Source: Paenibacillus sp. BJ-4 (lineage in GTDB: Bacteria > Bacillota > Bacilli > Paenibacillales > Paenibacillaceae). From it: DNA of 64,000 nucleotides. The stretch is from contig NZ_JAIVEM010000161.1 in assembly GCF_020404765.1 (NCBI RefSeq), positions 613 to 64,612 on the forward strand, written 5' to 3'. Positions 24,961 through 34,405 of this stretch are shown piece by piece (the first letter of the stretch is position 1; each line of letters begins with the position of its first letter). Made by a program: the position numbers and the translations under genes. The notes beneath the pieces were generated by a model that did no database searches, was not told where the DNA came from, and saw nothing but the letters and a program-made list of their open reading frames with translations.

Positions 24961-25981
24961 GAAAATCCACCTTTCTCGTCGTTTCCCGCTCAATGAATTT
25001 GACGGGCAACTGTATGCTTGAATGAGTAAGTATATTCGAATGAAGATTCGGTGTGCTTGACTTCGTTGCTTGCGATTGCTCAATCAGTTGAATCAGCAGA
25101 CCTGCTGCTTCCCAGCCCATTTCATAGGCAGGCTGACGGATCGTTGACAAAGGCGGGAATAACAAGCTGCTTAATGGTATATCATCAAACCCGATAATTT
25201 GAACATCATCCGGGATTTTCTTTCCTAATCGATGCGCCTCATGTATTACCGCTGTAGCTACAATATCGTTACTGGCAATAACTCCATCCGTATCCGGGTG
25301 CTTGCTGAACAGTTCTTTGGCCCATGACTCCGCATCCTTAAACGAAAAGGACGTTGTTTCGACGACATGATAAGCAATGTTCGATTGCTGAAGCTCTTCA
25401 ACCGCCCCGAGAAAACGATCCTGCGCTGGACGAATATGTGCGGGTCCCTGCAAGACTGTAATTTGTTTGCTGCCACGGGCAACCATTTCCTGAGCTGCCA
25501 ATCGACCGCCATAGGCTCCATCCGCATATACGGAGAGGCTGTCACTGGAAGTCCGATCGAGAAAAACGACTGGTATTTTCAGCCTGGCGTAGCAATCGGC
25601 GTCGGGATCATTGGTAGATGAAATGACACCAACGACGTTATTTTGAACAAACGTGTCCATGTAATCCAGTTCTTTTTGACGATCTTCATCACTATTGCCA
25701 AAAATAATCCGAAAGTCATTTTCTTGCATTCGATCCTCCACCCCGCGAGCTAGCAAGGGAAAGTAAGGATTCGTAATATCCGGCAGAAGCAGGCCAATTA
25801 ATCTGGATTTCTTTTTATACAAAGAACGAGCAACTTCATTCGGCTTGTAATTCAGCTGCTTGACAGCTGCCTCAACCTTCCGGCGTGTGTCCTCATGCAC
25901 ATATCCTGTTTCATTAATAACTCTGGATACAGTCGCTACAGAAACACCTGCATGGCTGGCGACCTGTTTTATTGTTGTCAT
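24953..25981 (-). CDS. rbsR: Ribose operon repressor RbsR (LacI family)
   Basis: The N-terminal LacI helix-turn-helix is TTIKQVASHAGVSVATVSRV, with hinge helix NYKPNEVARSL, followed by a ribose-binding-protein-like sensor domain (LIGLLLPDITNPYFPLLARG to VQIIGFDDIPLSSLLFPPLS). Length 342 is normal. It is the first gene of the operon it is expected to repress. A perfect palindromic operator lies at its promoter. Confidence 0.93.
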   Translation of the reverse strand: MTTIKQVASHAGVSVATVSRVINETGYVHEDTRRKVEAAVKQLNYKPNEVARSLYKKKSRLIGLLLPDITNPYFPLLARGVEDRMQENDFRIIFGNSDEDRQKELDYMDTFVQNNVVGVISSTNDPDADCYARLKIPVVFLDRTSSDSLSVYADGAYGGRLAAQEMVARGSKQITVLQGPAHIRPAQDRFLGAVEELQQSNIAYHVVETTSFSFKDAESWAKELFSKHPDTDGVIASNDIVATAVIHEAHRLGKKIPDDVQIIGFDDIPLSSLLFPPLSTIRQPAYEMGWEAAGLLIQLIEQSQATKSSTPNLHSNILTHSSIQLPVKFIERETTRKVDFHG

Positions 25982-25999
25982 TGTGTAGTTTCAACTCCA

Positions 26000-26019
26000 A
26001 TGTGTAACCGGTTACACAT
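26000..26019. promoter_or_regulatory. LacI-type operator of the ribose operon
   Basis: ATGTGTAACCGGTTACACAT is a perfect 20-bp palindrome with the central CG of LacI-family operators. It lies between the -10 box and the rbsR start, where RbsR binding would block transcription. CcpA could also bind such a site. Confidence 0.85.
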
Positions 26020-26021
26020 AT

Positions 26022-26050
26022 AAAATATCACAGCATTTATTTTTTTACAA
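26022..26050 (-). promoter_or_regulatory. Promoter of the ribose operon
   Basis: On the minus strand TTGTAA (26050-26045) and TATTTT (26027-26022) are 17 bases apart, directly upstream of the palindromic operator. Confidence 0.65.
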
Positions 26051-26194
26051 GCATTAAATATTTGCACGTTAAGTCCTTTAGCCTTATAATCCTTATTGTA
26101 ACCAATTGAGTTTCACCTTTAAGACACATTCTAAAAATGAGCTGTGCCATTTCAGGTTATGCAATAAAAAATGTAAACATGGAGGCTTTTCCTT

Positions 26195-26920
26195 ATGAAT
26201 ATTGAAGTTTGGTCTGATTTTATGTGCCCGTTCTGTTATATCGGCAAACGCCGTTTGGAACAAGTGCTGCAGCAATTTCCACACCGTGATGAAGTGAAAT
26301 TGACGTTTAAGAGCTTTGAGCTGAACCCCGATGCTGTAAGAGATAGTGGTAAAACGATTAATGAAGAGCTGTCTGCTAAATATGGCGTCAGTCTGCAAGA
26401 GGCTCAGTCGATGAATGACCGGATGAACGAAAATGCACGCTCTGCGGGTTTGGCGTACAACATCCATGCGATGGTGCCGACCAACTCTCTTGATGCTCAC
26501 CGTTTGACACATTGGGCACAAACGCAGGGCAAAATGCTGGAACTTAGCGAGCGTTTATTCCAGGCTGTTTTTATAGAAGGCCAGCATACCGGCGACCAAG
26601 AAGTGCTTACGGCATTGGCTGCTGAGGTTGGTTTGGATCAGAATGAAGCCGCCGCCATATTAGCCAGTGACCGCTTTACAAACGAAGTTAGAGCCGATGA
26701 AGCCGAAGGCGCTGAGTTAGGTGTTCGAGGTGTACCGTTCTTTGTGTTTGATCGGAAATTTGCAGTTTCGGGCGCTCAGCCGGATGAAGTGTTCCGTGAT
26801 GCTCTGCAAAAAGCATGGGACGAACGTTCTCCATTTACGATGGTAAACGCAGGTTCCTCCGAAAATGATGCAGGCGGTATATGTACCGACGACGGTTGTG
26901 AAATTCCTCGCCATAACTAA
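26195..26920 (+). CDS. DsbA-family FrnE-like oxidoreductase
   Basis: The thioredoxin-fold protein of 241 residues opens with MNIEVWSDFMCPFCYIGKRR, which contains the CPFC active site of FrnE-like (2-hydroxychromene isomerase/DsbA-like) proteins. The alpha-helical insertion follows, and the cis-Pro motif appears in GAELGVRGVPFFVFDRKFAV. There is no signal peptide, so it is cytoplasmic. Relatives are thiol-disulfide oxidoreductases linked to redox stress. It is a single gene with its own terminator. Confidence 0.9.
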   Translation: MNIEVWSDFMCPFCYIGKRRLEQVLQQFPHRDEVKLTFKSFELNPDAVRDSGKTINEELSAKYGVSLQEAQSMNDRMNENARSAGLAYNIHAMVPTNSLDAHRLTHWAQTQGKMLELSERLFQAVFIEGQHTGDQEVLTALAAEVGLDQNEAAAILASDRFTNEVRADEAEGAELGVRGVPFFVFDRKFAVSGAQPDEVFRDALQKAWDERSPFTMVNAGSSENDAGGICTDDGCEIPRHN

Positions 26921-26933
26921 AGCTTCTAAAATA

Positions 26934-26985
26934 GCGTACCGGCAGCCGATTAGCCCTGCTGCTGGTACGCTTCTTTAATTTTTAT
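26934..26985. terminator. Terminator between frnE-like and SDR genes
   Basis: GCGTACCGGCAGC (26934-26946) pairs with GCTGCTGGTACGC (26958-26970), followed by TTCTTTAATTTTT on the plus strand. Confidence 0.82.
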
Positions 26986-27770
26986 AACGATTTAATCATT
27001 CCGCCATCGACAAGAATGGTACTGCCTGTCAAATAGGATGAAGCTGTGGACGCCAGAAAAGCGACGACTTTACCAAACTCCTCAGGCTCTCCATATCGTC
27101 CTAATGGAATGCCCCCTTCTGCTTGATGGCGAACCTCATCCGCTGTTTGCTGGGTTTTCTCCGCTCGAAGCTCGTCCAAGCTACGAACACGATCCGTTGC
27201 AATTCTCCCCGGTGCTACAGTATGTACCAAAATATTGTATGGAGCTAATTCCATAGACAATGTCTTCGCCAATCCAGCGACCCCAGTACGTAGCGTATTG
27301 GAGATAATCAGGCCAGGAATCGGCTGCTTTACTGAAGATGAGGCAATATTTAAAATTCTACCGCTTTGTTGTTTTTTCATATATGGCAGAACCTCACGAA
27401 TCAATCGGATATGACTAAGTAAATTTTGCTCAAAGGCCTGCAGCCAAACTTCATCCGTAAAGTCATCGAAGGTTCCGGCAGGGGGACCACCCGCATTGTT
27501 AACCAAAATATCGATCGTACCATATAAATCCGCTGTGTGGCGGATGGCCTCGGAAATATGCTCTGGTTTCGTTACATCACACACTATATATTCAACCCGT
27601 CCACTCGCCGTTGCCTGTAATTCTGCCTGTGTCCGCTGAAGCTCTGCTTCGTTCCGTCCCGAAATCATGACATTCGCCCCTTCACGCGCCAGCTCTCGTG
27701 CGCATGCCTTGCCAAGGCCTTTACTGGAACCTGCCACAAAGGCAGCCTTTCCTGTTAATCCTAAATCCAT
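26982..27770 (-). CDS. Short-chain dehydrogenase/reductase, atypical active site
   Basis: The 262-residue Rossmann enzyme has the cofactor motif GSSKGLGKACARELAREG, NNAGGPPAGTF, and the C-terminal VAFLASTASSYLTGSTILVD. The catalytic Ser is present (LNIASSSVKQPIPG), but the usual YxxxK is replaced by ISNTLRTG. SDR members with this SN..R pattern exist in Bacillus, so it is a subfamily trait rather than damage. The reaction is unknown. AGGGAGTGG precedes the ATG. Confidence 0.85.
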   Translation of the reverse strand: MDLGLTGKAAFVAGSSKGLGKACARELAREGANVMISGRNEAELQRTQAELQATASGRVEYIVCDVTKPEHISEAIRHTADLYGTIDILVNNAGGPPAGTFDDFTDEVWLQAFEQNLLSHIRLIREVLPYMKKQQSGRILNIASSSVKQPIPGLIISNTLRTGVAGLAKTLSMELAPYNILVHTVAPGRIATDRVRSLDELRAEKTQQTADEVRHQAEGGIPLGRYGEPEEFGKVVAFLASTASSYLTGSTILVDGGMIKSL

Positions 27771-27932
27771 CTATGCCACTCCCTTTTCTCTGTCATCTCT
27801 ATTTAATTGTACACATGCCGGACACGTAATGCGAGTATCCTTTCCTTTTAAGCACCAAAAATGCTATGATGCCGAACTACTTTCTCACGTAGTTGGAATG
27901 ACGAAATCAATTCTTGATTCCAAAGTCAAATA

Positions 27933-27967
27933 GAAAAGACTCTGACGATTTAGTCAAGAGCCTTTTC
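27933..27967. terminator. Terminator after the copper-amine-oxidase-fold gene
   Basis: GAAAAGACTCTGAC (27933-27946) pairs with GTCAAGAGCCTTTTC (27953-27967) with one mismatch. T-runs are on both sides. Confidence 0.7.
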
Positions 27968-27996
27968 GCTTTTACAAAATTTGTTGTTCACAGGAA

Positions 27997-28977
27997 TTAA
28001 GGTGTTGATATAGGCGTTGATGATTTTGACTGCTCGTATACAACCACGGACTGGCTCTCAGGCTCCCATTTAACATTTGTCCCCAAGGCCTCACCGATTA
28101 CCCTTACAGGCACCATGGTCGTCCCGTCCTCGATGGATGCCGGCTGCTCGATTGAATACGGCTGACCATTAATATATGCTTTGGAACTGTTAACAAATAA
28201 TTTGACGGATACGTCGTTACGAGTTACAGTAACTGCCTTTTCTTTTGGATCCCAGGAGACCTTCGCATCCAGGGCTTCGGAAGCTGTTCTAAACGGAACA
28301 AGTGTGGTGCCATTGCGATTAATCGGTTTGGTATCGTATTCTTCACCGTTCACGAACAGCTTCATACCCGACTTCCGTCCAGCCTTCTTCGCGAATTCAC
28401 CCAGCTTTTTGTAGCTGTCCAGATTGGACACATCAGCTAGCACCGCCTCCTCCTGCATGTAAACGGCATCCGTTACATTTCCGTTTTCAGCCAGCAAATC
28501 AGCTGCCTCAGTCAGTGCTTTACCGGAATTCCGAATCAATTCGAGTTCAGCAACCTGCTTCTGTGTCAATCGGTCCGGGTATTTTGTAAGCAGCAGGTTC
28601 GCAATAACTGCACCTGCCGGCTTGTCCTTCGTATTTTCTACCGCATTAAGCAGACCCTTGTATCCGTTGTGTCCCTTGTGACCATTATGGCCTTTAGACT
28701 CCCCGTAGGTGTCATACGTTACTGCAGTTACTGTAGTAGGTGCAGTTTCACCCTTTTTGCCGGCTGTTTCGTCCTTCCGTTTTTTGGATTGATCATTGTC
28801 TGAATCATGCGGTTTGATTACCTTTTCCGTGCTCTTTTCATTCTCCTCTTTAATGGACATCTTTGCTTCCCGTTTGCCCTCTTGATCATTTCCGCGTCCT
28901 GGCTTGGCTGCAGCGGTTCCCGCTGTCAATCCCAAGACCAATATACACGCTAATAAGGCTGTCCAAGTGTTTCTCAT
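27997..28977 (-). CDS. Secreted protein with copper amine oxidase N-terminal-like domain
   Basis: It has a signal peptide (TWTALLACILVLGLTAGTAA, cleavage near AAA-KP), a long Lys/Glu/Asp-rich linker to about residue 90, a GHNGHKGHNGYKG repeat and a helical segment. The C-terminus has two copies of the stalk-like repeat: MKLFVNGEEYDTKPINRNGT with VPFRTASEALDAKVSWDPKE, then AYINGQPYSIEQP with VPVRVIGEALGTNVKWEPES. This domain is common on Paenibacillus surface proteins and is thought to act in adhesion or wall binding rather than catalysis. It is preceded by ATAAGGAGG. Confidence 0.85.
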   Translation of the reverse strand: MRNTWTALLACILVLGLTAGTAAAKPGRGNDQEGKREAKMSIKEENEKSTEKVIKPHDSDNDQSKKRKDETAGKKGETAPTTVTAVTYDTYGESKGHNGHKGHNGYKGLLNAVENTKDKPAGAVIANLLLTKYPDRLTQKQVAELELIRNSGKALTEAADLLAENGNVTDAVYMQEEAVLADVSNLDSYKKLGEFAKKAGRKSGMKLFVNGEEYDTKPINRNGTTLVPFRTASEALDAKVSWDPKEKAVTVTRNDVSVKLFVNSSKAYINGQPYSIEQPASIEDGTTMVPVRVIGEALGTNVKWEPESQSVVVYEQSKSSTPISTP

Positions 28978-29228
28978 GATGCGATTCCTCCTTATAGTAA
29001 GACCGGGCTCAAATGTCCCTAGATGTATTAACGGCTTCTATAAGCTGATTTTTTATCTTTTTTTTATCTAATGTGTGAAACACCGTTAAAGCTGCAGTCC
29101 TGATTGCAAATCCACTATAAAATTTTTTATTATACGCCTAACCTATTTCCGCAGTATAATGGAAATTACACATGTTTTTTTAAGAATCAGCCTTTACATT
29201 CGGATAATAGAAAGAAGATGAAACAGAC

Positions 29229-30146
29229 ATGTTCGGCACCATTCTTTTGGAAGTTGTTTTACCTATTTTTGTACTCATTGGCTTGGGGTGTATCATGCAA
29301 TATTATTTTCGACTGGATTTGTACACCTTAGCTAAAATCAATTTTTACTATATCACCCCTGCGGTAGTGTTTACGGGCCTTTATAACTCAGAAATATCCT
29401 TAATGCTAATGGGTGAGGTTTCGCTTTTTTATGCCTTATACATAGCTATTCTGTATGTGATCAGTACAACCGTCGCCCGATCTTTGAAATATAGCCGCGG
29501 GATGCGTGGTGCCTTTACAAACAGTGTTATGCTGGATAATTCAGGGAATTATGGTCTACCGATTAACCAATTGGTATTCAAAGGTGATCCACTGGCCATT
29601 TCTGTTCAAGCTCTGATTATGACCTTTCAAAGCTTTGTTACGTTTACATACGGTACTTTTGTTGTACAAAATGGTAAGGCCAATACGCGAAAGATTTTAA
29701 TTAATTTTTTGAAAATGCCTGTGCCATACGCGCTTGCGCTGGGCTTGCTGCTGAATGTGTTGCATAGTCCATTACCTCATTTACTAACTGAGCCTTTGAA
29801 TTATATCAGCCAGTCGATGGTTGCCGTTGCTTTGCTTACTTTGGGAGCGCAAATTGTGCAATATCCTTTCCGCTTGCGCCGTACAGCTGTGTACATCAGT
29901 ATGATACTCCGCCTGATCACAGGTCCCATAGTGGGTTTTCTGCTCGTATCACTGCTTGGCCTTAAAGGAATTCCGGCTCAGGCGCTGCTGATTGCATCTG
30001 GTATGCCTACTGGCGTTAATACAAGTATTTTGGCGGAAGAATATAAAAATGAACCTGATTTTGCCGCACAAACGGTACTACTTTCTACAATTGTGAATGT
30101 CATTACGATGACACTGTTAATTTCAGTATCCCGGCATATGGTTTGA
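29229..30146 (+). CDS. AEC-family (auxin efflux carrier) permease
   Basis: This 305-residue membrane protein has ten predicted helices in two halves. The conserved crossover MLDNSGNYGLPINQLVF in the first half and ASGMPTGVNTSILAEEYKNE in the second are AEC hallmarks. Bacterial members move small carboxylates such as malate or unknown metabolites. It is a single gene with its own terminator; the ribosome site AAAGAAG is weak. Confidence 0.9.
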   Translation: MFGTILLEVVLPIFVLIGLGCIMQYYFRLDLYTLAKINFYYITPAVVFTGLYNSEISLMLMGEVSLFYALYIAILYVISTTVARSLKYSRGMRGAFTNSVMLDNSGNYGLPINQLVFKGDPLAISVQALIMTFQSFVTFTYGTFVVQNGKANTRKILINFLKMPVPYALALGLLLNVLHSPLPHLLTEPLNYISQSMVAVALLTLGAQIVQYPFRLRRTAVYISMILRLITGPIVGFLLVSLLGLKGIPAQALLIASGMPTGVNTSILAEEYKNEPDFAAQTVLLSTIVNVITMTLLISVSRHMV

Positions 30147-30180
30147 TAAGATTGATCCGCTATCAAATTGGAACAAAACG

Positions 30181-30209
30181 CTTCTGCCGAGTGGCAGGAG
30201 TATTTTTTT
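30181..30209 (+). terminator. Terminator of the AEC permease gene
   Basis: CTTCTGCC (30181-30188) pairs with GGCAGGAG (30193-30200), followed by TATTTTTTT. Confidence 0.85.
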
Positions 30210-30311
30210 ACGAAAAAAGGAACATAAGTTCGGTATTTTTGTCTTTTTCCTAATAGGAGTGGTTTGTATGTTATACGAGGATAGTAGGCGAGAAAGAATC
30301 ATTATCTATTA

Positions 30312-30331
30312 TGAATTTTTCATATAGTGAA
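30312..30331 (+). repeat. 20-bp direct repeat, left copy
   Basis: TGAATTTTTCATATAGTGAA recurs exactly at 33807-33826. The next ten bases agree at seven positions. The two copies flank the xyloglucanase gene. The surrounding 30212-30430 is otherwise empty. Confidence 0.75.
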
Positions 30332-30429
30332 ATAATAATTATTTATATGTTATTGAAGCTGGATTGGTTGCTGCTTTTACCCTTGTCTTTGAACTGGTTT
30401 TCTGAAGGATTAAGAGTTGTCGGGGCCAC

Positions 30430-30469
30430 TAAAAATAAAGCCAGCTCACTCTTTTAAAAGTGGCTGGCA
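30430..30469 (-). terminator. Terminator of the xyloglucanase gene
   Basis: GCCAGC/GCTGGC with inner CACT/AGTG forms a stem (30440-30468). The minus strand continues TTTATTTTT. Confidence 0.75.
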
Positions 30470-30511
30470 TGTTACGTTCCGATTGCCTTCAATTTTGGGG
30501 CTCACGGCTTT

Positions 30512-33500
30512 TTAAGGCTCGATCCCCCATTGCTTGCTTCCAGACAAGTAAGCGGTTACCTTAGTGGAATCTTTTAAGCTATTCGCTGTGGGATCAAAGG
30601 AATAGTCATCGGTTTGTGTGTAATTGCTCCAGTCCACTTTGGATATCCGGGTTTGCAACTCGACACTTTGACCAGGCTGTAAAGAACCCGCAGCAGGCTT
30701 AAAACCAATTTCTGCGTAAGAATCTGCCCCTGGCTTCGTATTGGATAGCGTTTTAAAGCTAGCAATCACGTTCTCTGTTCCAATGCTTGACCAATCCGTA
30801 AAGAAAATTTGGGCTTTATCCCCGTCAATGGTGTAGTGATATCGTAGTGTCACGTCTGCAAGGGAAATGGATGAGGTTCCCGTATTGGTTATTTTAAACT
30901 TGGAACTGATCGTATTACTTATTGCAGATACATTTCCATTAAAGGCTTGTACCTTCAGAACACCCTCCTCAGTTCCCGGCTCACCGGGCTTATCTCCTTT
31001 TACCGTAATTGTGAATACTGCATCGTTGCCTGTACTAAAGTGGAAGTTCAGCGCTGTCTCTCCTTTTGGCAGTTTGGATAAATACTGATTGGTCAGAACG
31101 ACCGTTTCTCCACTAAGCGTATAATCCTCACCTTTTTTCAACACCACGCTTCCCTGCTTGATGGCGTCCAGCATATTGCCGTTAAGTGTAAGTTTGACGG
31201 CAATATCGGTATTGCTATTATCCACTCCATAGGTTGCAGCTGTCGGTGTAATGCTTGCTTGTCCGGTAGAAGGTTGGTCACCCCCTACTCTATCCGCTAC
31301 CAAAATGCCACGGCCATTCGTTCCCAGATAAGCACGTCCATAAATTCGCGGATCACCAATAATTGTAGTTACACGAGCATATTGGTGCTTGTCATCATTA
31401 ATGCGTACCCAATTTGTCCCTGCATCATCCGAGCGGTAAAACCCGCGTGTACCGTCAATTTTACCAACAATAAATACCGCTGCATTGGTACGGTTGGGCG
31501 CTGCTTTACCAAAGCCTATAGAATCTGCCTCCTGTACATTTGAGAGCTTGGTGAATGTAACACCGGAATCCTTGGAATGCCATAAGCCGTATGGGCCTCC
31601 GTCCTCGGAGCCTCCAGCGAACCACACATCTCCTTCTGCTCCTCGTACAGCATCAATGTCGGCATTGCCTTCTGTTGGCAATCCGGTTGCCGCTGATGCC
31701 GTGAATGATGCACCTCCATTGGTGCTCACATATATTTTTCCGGAAGCAAATGCGTAATATTTATTAGAATTCACCCGGTCAGAGGCGATTTTTGCATTTG
31801 TGGGAACCTGTGCTTGCTGTCCATGAGTTGCCGCCCGTTTTGGAGTAGAATACCCCCTTATCCGATGTACTCCAGAGCAAACCATTGCCATCAGCCGCTA
31901 CCGCGATGCTGCCTCCTCCTGCTGTACCGGAAGGCTCGCTGTTAGCTTTGTACCAGTTCGCTCCACCATCATTGGAAAATCCGATGGATTTGGCATTTGG
32001 ATCTTTTTTGTAATCCGCTTTGCCCACCCGTGCCATAAAAGCAGGATTCAGCTCGGCATAATCAATGCTTTCGCTGCTTGTAAAGGTCGGATTATCCAGC
32101 ATCTTAGCTGGAGCCTTGAACAAGTCGTCATGTCTAAAACCGGAGACATCACCTACTGCGCTCACCAAAGGTGCACCAGTTGGAGGACTTACCAGATCCA
32201 GAATTGCCGTTTCCTCTATCCTTTAGCGGTCACTGAAATGTCCAGCTTGCCTCCTTTATCCCAGTTGGTCAGGTTTTTAGAGCCATAAATCGTAGCTCCC
32301 GTCCCATACAGCATATGGTCTGAATTAAATGGATCAATCTCCAGATCACCGATCATCCAATCCAGTTTCGGGGATACCTCGGGTGGCGCAGGATTGGCAT
32401 TAAAGGTCAGCCAAGGCGCAGCTGTTATATCCAAATTGTATTTCAGCTTGCGAGTCGGATACCCATCGAATTCCCAAATCGGACTCCAGGTTGTCCCGCT
32501 GTCGGTGCTGCGGTAAATCGTTGCATCCGGCCACCAGGAATTCAAAGTAGCCACCATAAGAGTACCCGGCTTCTGCGCGTCTACTGTCAGTCCACCATAT
32601 CCAAAATAATTGTCTGTGCTGCTACTGGCAACGGGGCTAATGTTGCTCCATTGCCCACTTGCTGTATTCAATTTCCACACTTCTCCCTTTGTCCAATCGT
32701 ATGGCCCTGCTCCATCACTATACGAAATGTACAGATTACCATCCGACGATAACACCCCATGATGTGGCAAATAGCCGGTTGGTTGTCCTGCGATAGCAGA
32801 CCAGGTTGTCCCGCCATCTGTACTCCGATAGACACTTTGCTTTTTATCCGCAACACCTGCATAGATCGTCTGTGTTGCTTTACTATCAGAGCCCGTCTTT
32901 TTGTCAAAAGTAATCCAGGCCAGACCGACAATATCACTCGTATACTCATTCGAAGGGTCCTGCACATACGTTCCTGGATTTGGAAAGCTGCTCACCTTGC
33001 TCCAGGTTGCCCCATAATCCGAGCTTTTCCATAATCCATTACCACTACGGGCTCCAAAGAACAGTATATTGTTCTTGTTCGGATCAATAACCAGACGTTC
33101 ACCCATCGAGCGCCCTGGCATATTGCCTCCCACCTTAAAAGGAAGCTTTGTCGTCTGCTACGTATTGCCCCGGTCGGTAGAACGCATAATTTGCCCGTTT
33201 TGTTTATCCCATGAATTTGTATACGTACCTGTAGCTATATATACACGATTTGGTTCAACAGGATCGGTGGCCAGTGCATCCACACCATTTTTGTTCCAAT
33301 CCTCCCAGCCCACAGAATCCGTCAATGGAATCCAAGTCTCATTGGCAGCATCCCAGCGGTAAGCACCTCCGATATCTGTCCGGGCATAGATCAGATTTTT
33401 TTCCTTTTCATTAAAAATGATACCAGGCACAAAACCGCCGCCTCCACCCGTAACGACACTTTTCCAAGTGTAATCGTCACTTGGAGCCGCATGGGTCGGC

Positions 33501-33580
33501 GCTACCATCCCCGTCCAGGAAGCACCCGCTACCACAAGCGCCAAACATGCAATTCTCAACCTGCTTTTTGCTTTACTCAA
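30512..33580 (-). pseudogene. Secreted xyloglucanase, GH74-X2-CBM3, broken
   Basis: The gene encodes, in order: a signal peptide (LRIACLALVVAGASWTGMVA); a GH74 double seven-bladed propeller with both expected acid residues (NLIYARTDIGGAYRW and SAVGDVSGFRHDDL) and many RSTDGGTTW-type blades; an X2 module (TPTAATYGVDNSNTDIAVKL); and a C-terminal CBM3 (VLKVQAFNGNVSAISNTISS). Three lesions break it. An in-frame TAG at 33158-33160 sits where family members have Trp (RSTDRGNT-W-QTTK), a one-base loss lies near 32217, and a frame change lies near 31790. The start is a TTG with AAGGAGG 9 bases upstream. A cre site lies 112 bp upstream. Intact homologues cut xyloglucan of plant walls. Confidence 0.9.
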
Positions 33581-33691
33581 TGAATTCAACCTCCTTCTTC
33601 ATTTTCATTTGAATGTGCAAGCCATACCAGATGAAAGAAGCCCTCACCTCCAATCATTTATCGATAAAATAAAGTTGCGAAATTCCATTAG

Positions 33692-33705
33692 TGTTAGCGC
33701 TTACA
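33692..33705 (-). promoter_or_regulatory. CcpA cre site upstream of the xyloglucanase gene
   Basis: TGTTAGCGCTTACA fits the cre consensus TGWNANCGNTNWCA at every defined position. It would place the polysaccharide-degrading gene under carbon catabolite control. Confidence 0.75.
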
Positions 33706-33806
33706 TTTGTTCTTGCACAATAGATTCGTCATCTTTTTTCCAGTTCCTTGTGTAAAAAATCAAGATAATGTAATATTAACGCCCGTAGCACAGTCTGCAC
33801 TAAGGG

Positions 33807-33826
33807 TGAATTTTTCATATAGTGAA
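33807..33826 (+). repeat. 20-bp direct repeat, right copy
   Basis: This is identical to 30312-30331 and in the same orientation. The distance between copies is 3495 bases. Confidence 0.75.
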
Positions 33827-33842
33827 TTAATTACTATATTCC

Positions 33843-34143
33843 TCATTCTTTTAGCTGTCTAAATACTTTGATATATAGCAAAAAACCGCGCATTGCGCGG
33901 GCCGTATGACCATCATGTCCGCATACATGCATAACACCGGGGACTGTTGATTTATAAGGCGTATCCTTTTCATCCTGAATGGGAAGCGCATCAAAATCGG
34001 CACGAAATGCAATCGTTCTACCCGGCTGACCCCCCTCTAAAATGCCAAGTACTGACTCCACCATTACCCGAGCATGCCGATAATACTAGCACTAGTGACA
34101 GAGTTAGAGCTACCATCTTTGCATATCGACTTGTTCGTTTCAC
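33843..34143 (-). pseudogene. Lipoprotein signal fused to an M20 peptidase fragment
   Basis: From a GTG at 34143 the frame gives a lipoprotein signal (MVALTLSLVLVLSACSGNGG). At about 34065, in another frame, it joins an internal piece of an M20 amidohydrolase (SVLGILEGGQPGRTIAFRAD, ALPIQDEKDTPYKSTVPGVM, HVCGHDGHTARAM, the metal-binding CGHDGH). It then runs into unrelated sequence. This is a deletion scar joining two former genes; neither product can be functional. Confidence 0.7.
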
Positions 34144-34340
34144 CTGTAAAACACTCTCCAATCTTAGGGGGAGTGTTATGAATGCATTGCATTTTTGAGC
34201 GATCTTCCATTGTTGATAATTCCAATCAGTTATATATGAATTATACAAATAACTGTATACCTGCGTTTTTATAGTGTCAATGCAGGTTCTAATTGGAATG
34301 ATCTATGGATGGGATGGATAGAAGACTTGAATTGACAACA

Positions 34341-34379
34341 AAAAAAGAGCCGACTGGATCATCTCCTCGACTCTTTTTT
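34341..34379. terminator. Bidirectional terminator
   Basis: AAAAAAGAGCCGA (34341-34353) pairs with TCGACTCTTTTTT (34367-34379) with one mismatch. It lies after the GNAT gene (minus strand). Confidence 0.8.
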
Positions 34380-34405
34380 GTTAATAATATACTATTGCGA
34401 ATTTT

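Noticed and set aside
1297..33160. Genetic code change with TAG read as an amino acid
   Set aside because: At least eight intact genes in the window end with TAG (for example at 8937, 14711, 38862, 39394, 40694, 54961, 57091, 62565), and no suppressor tRNA is visible. Kept only as a weak suppression question.
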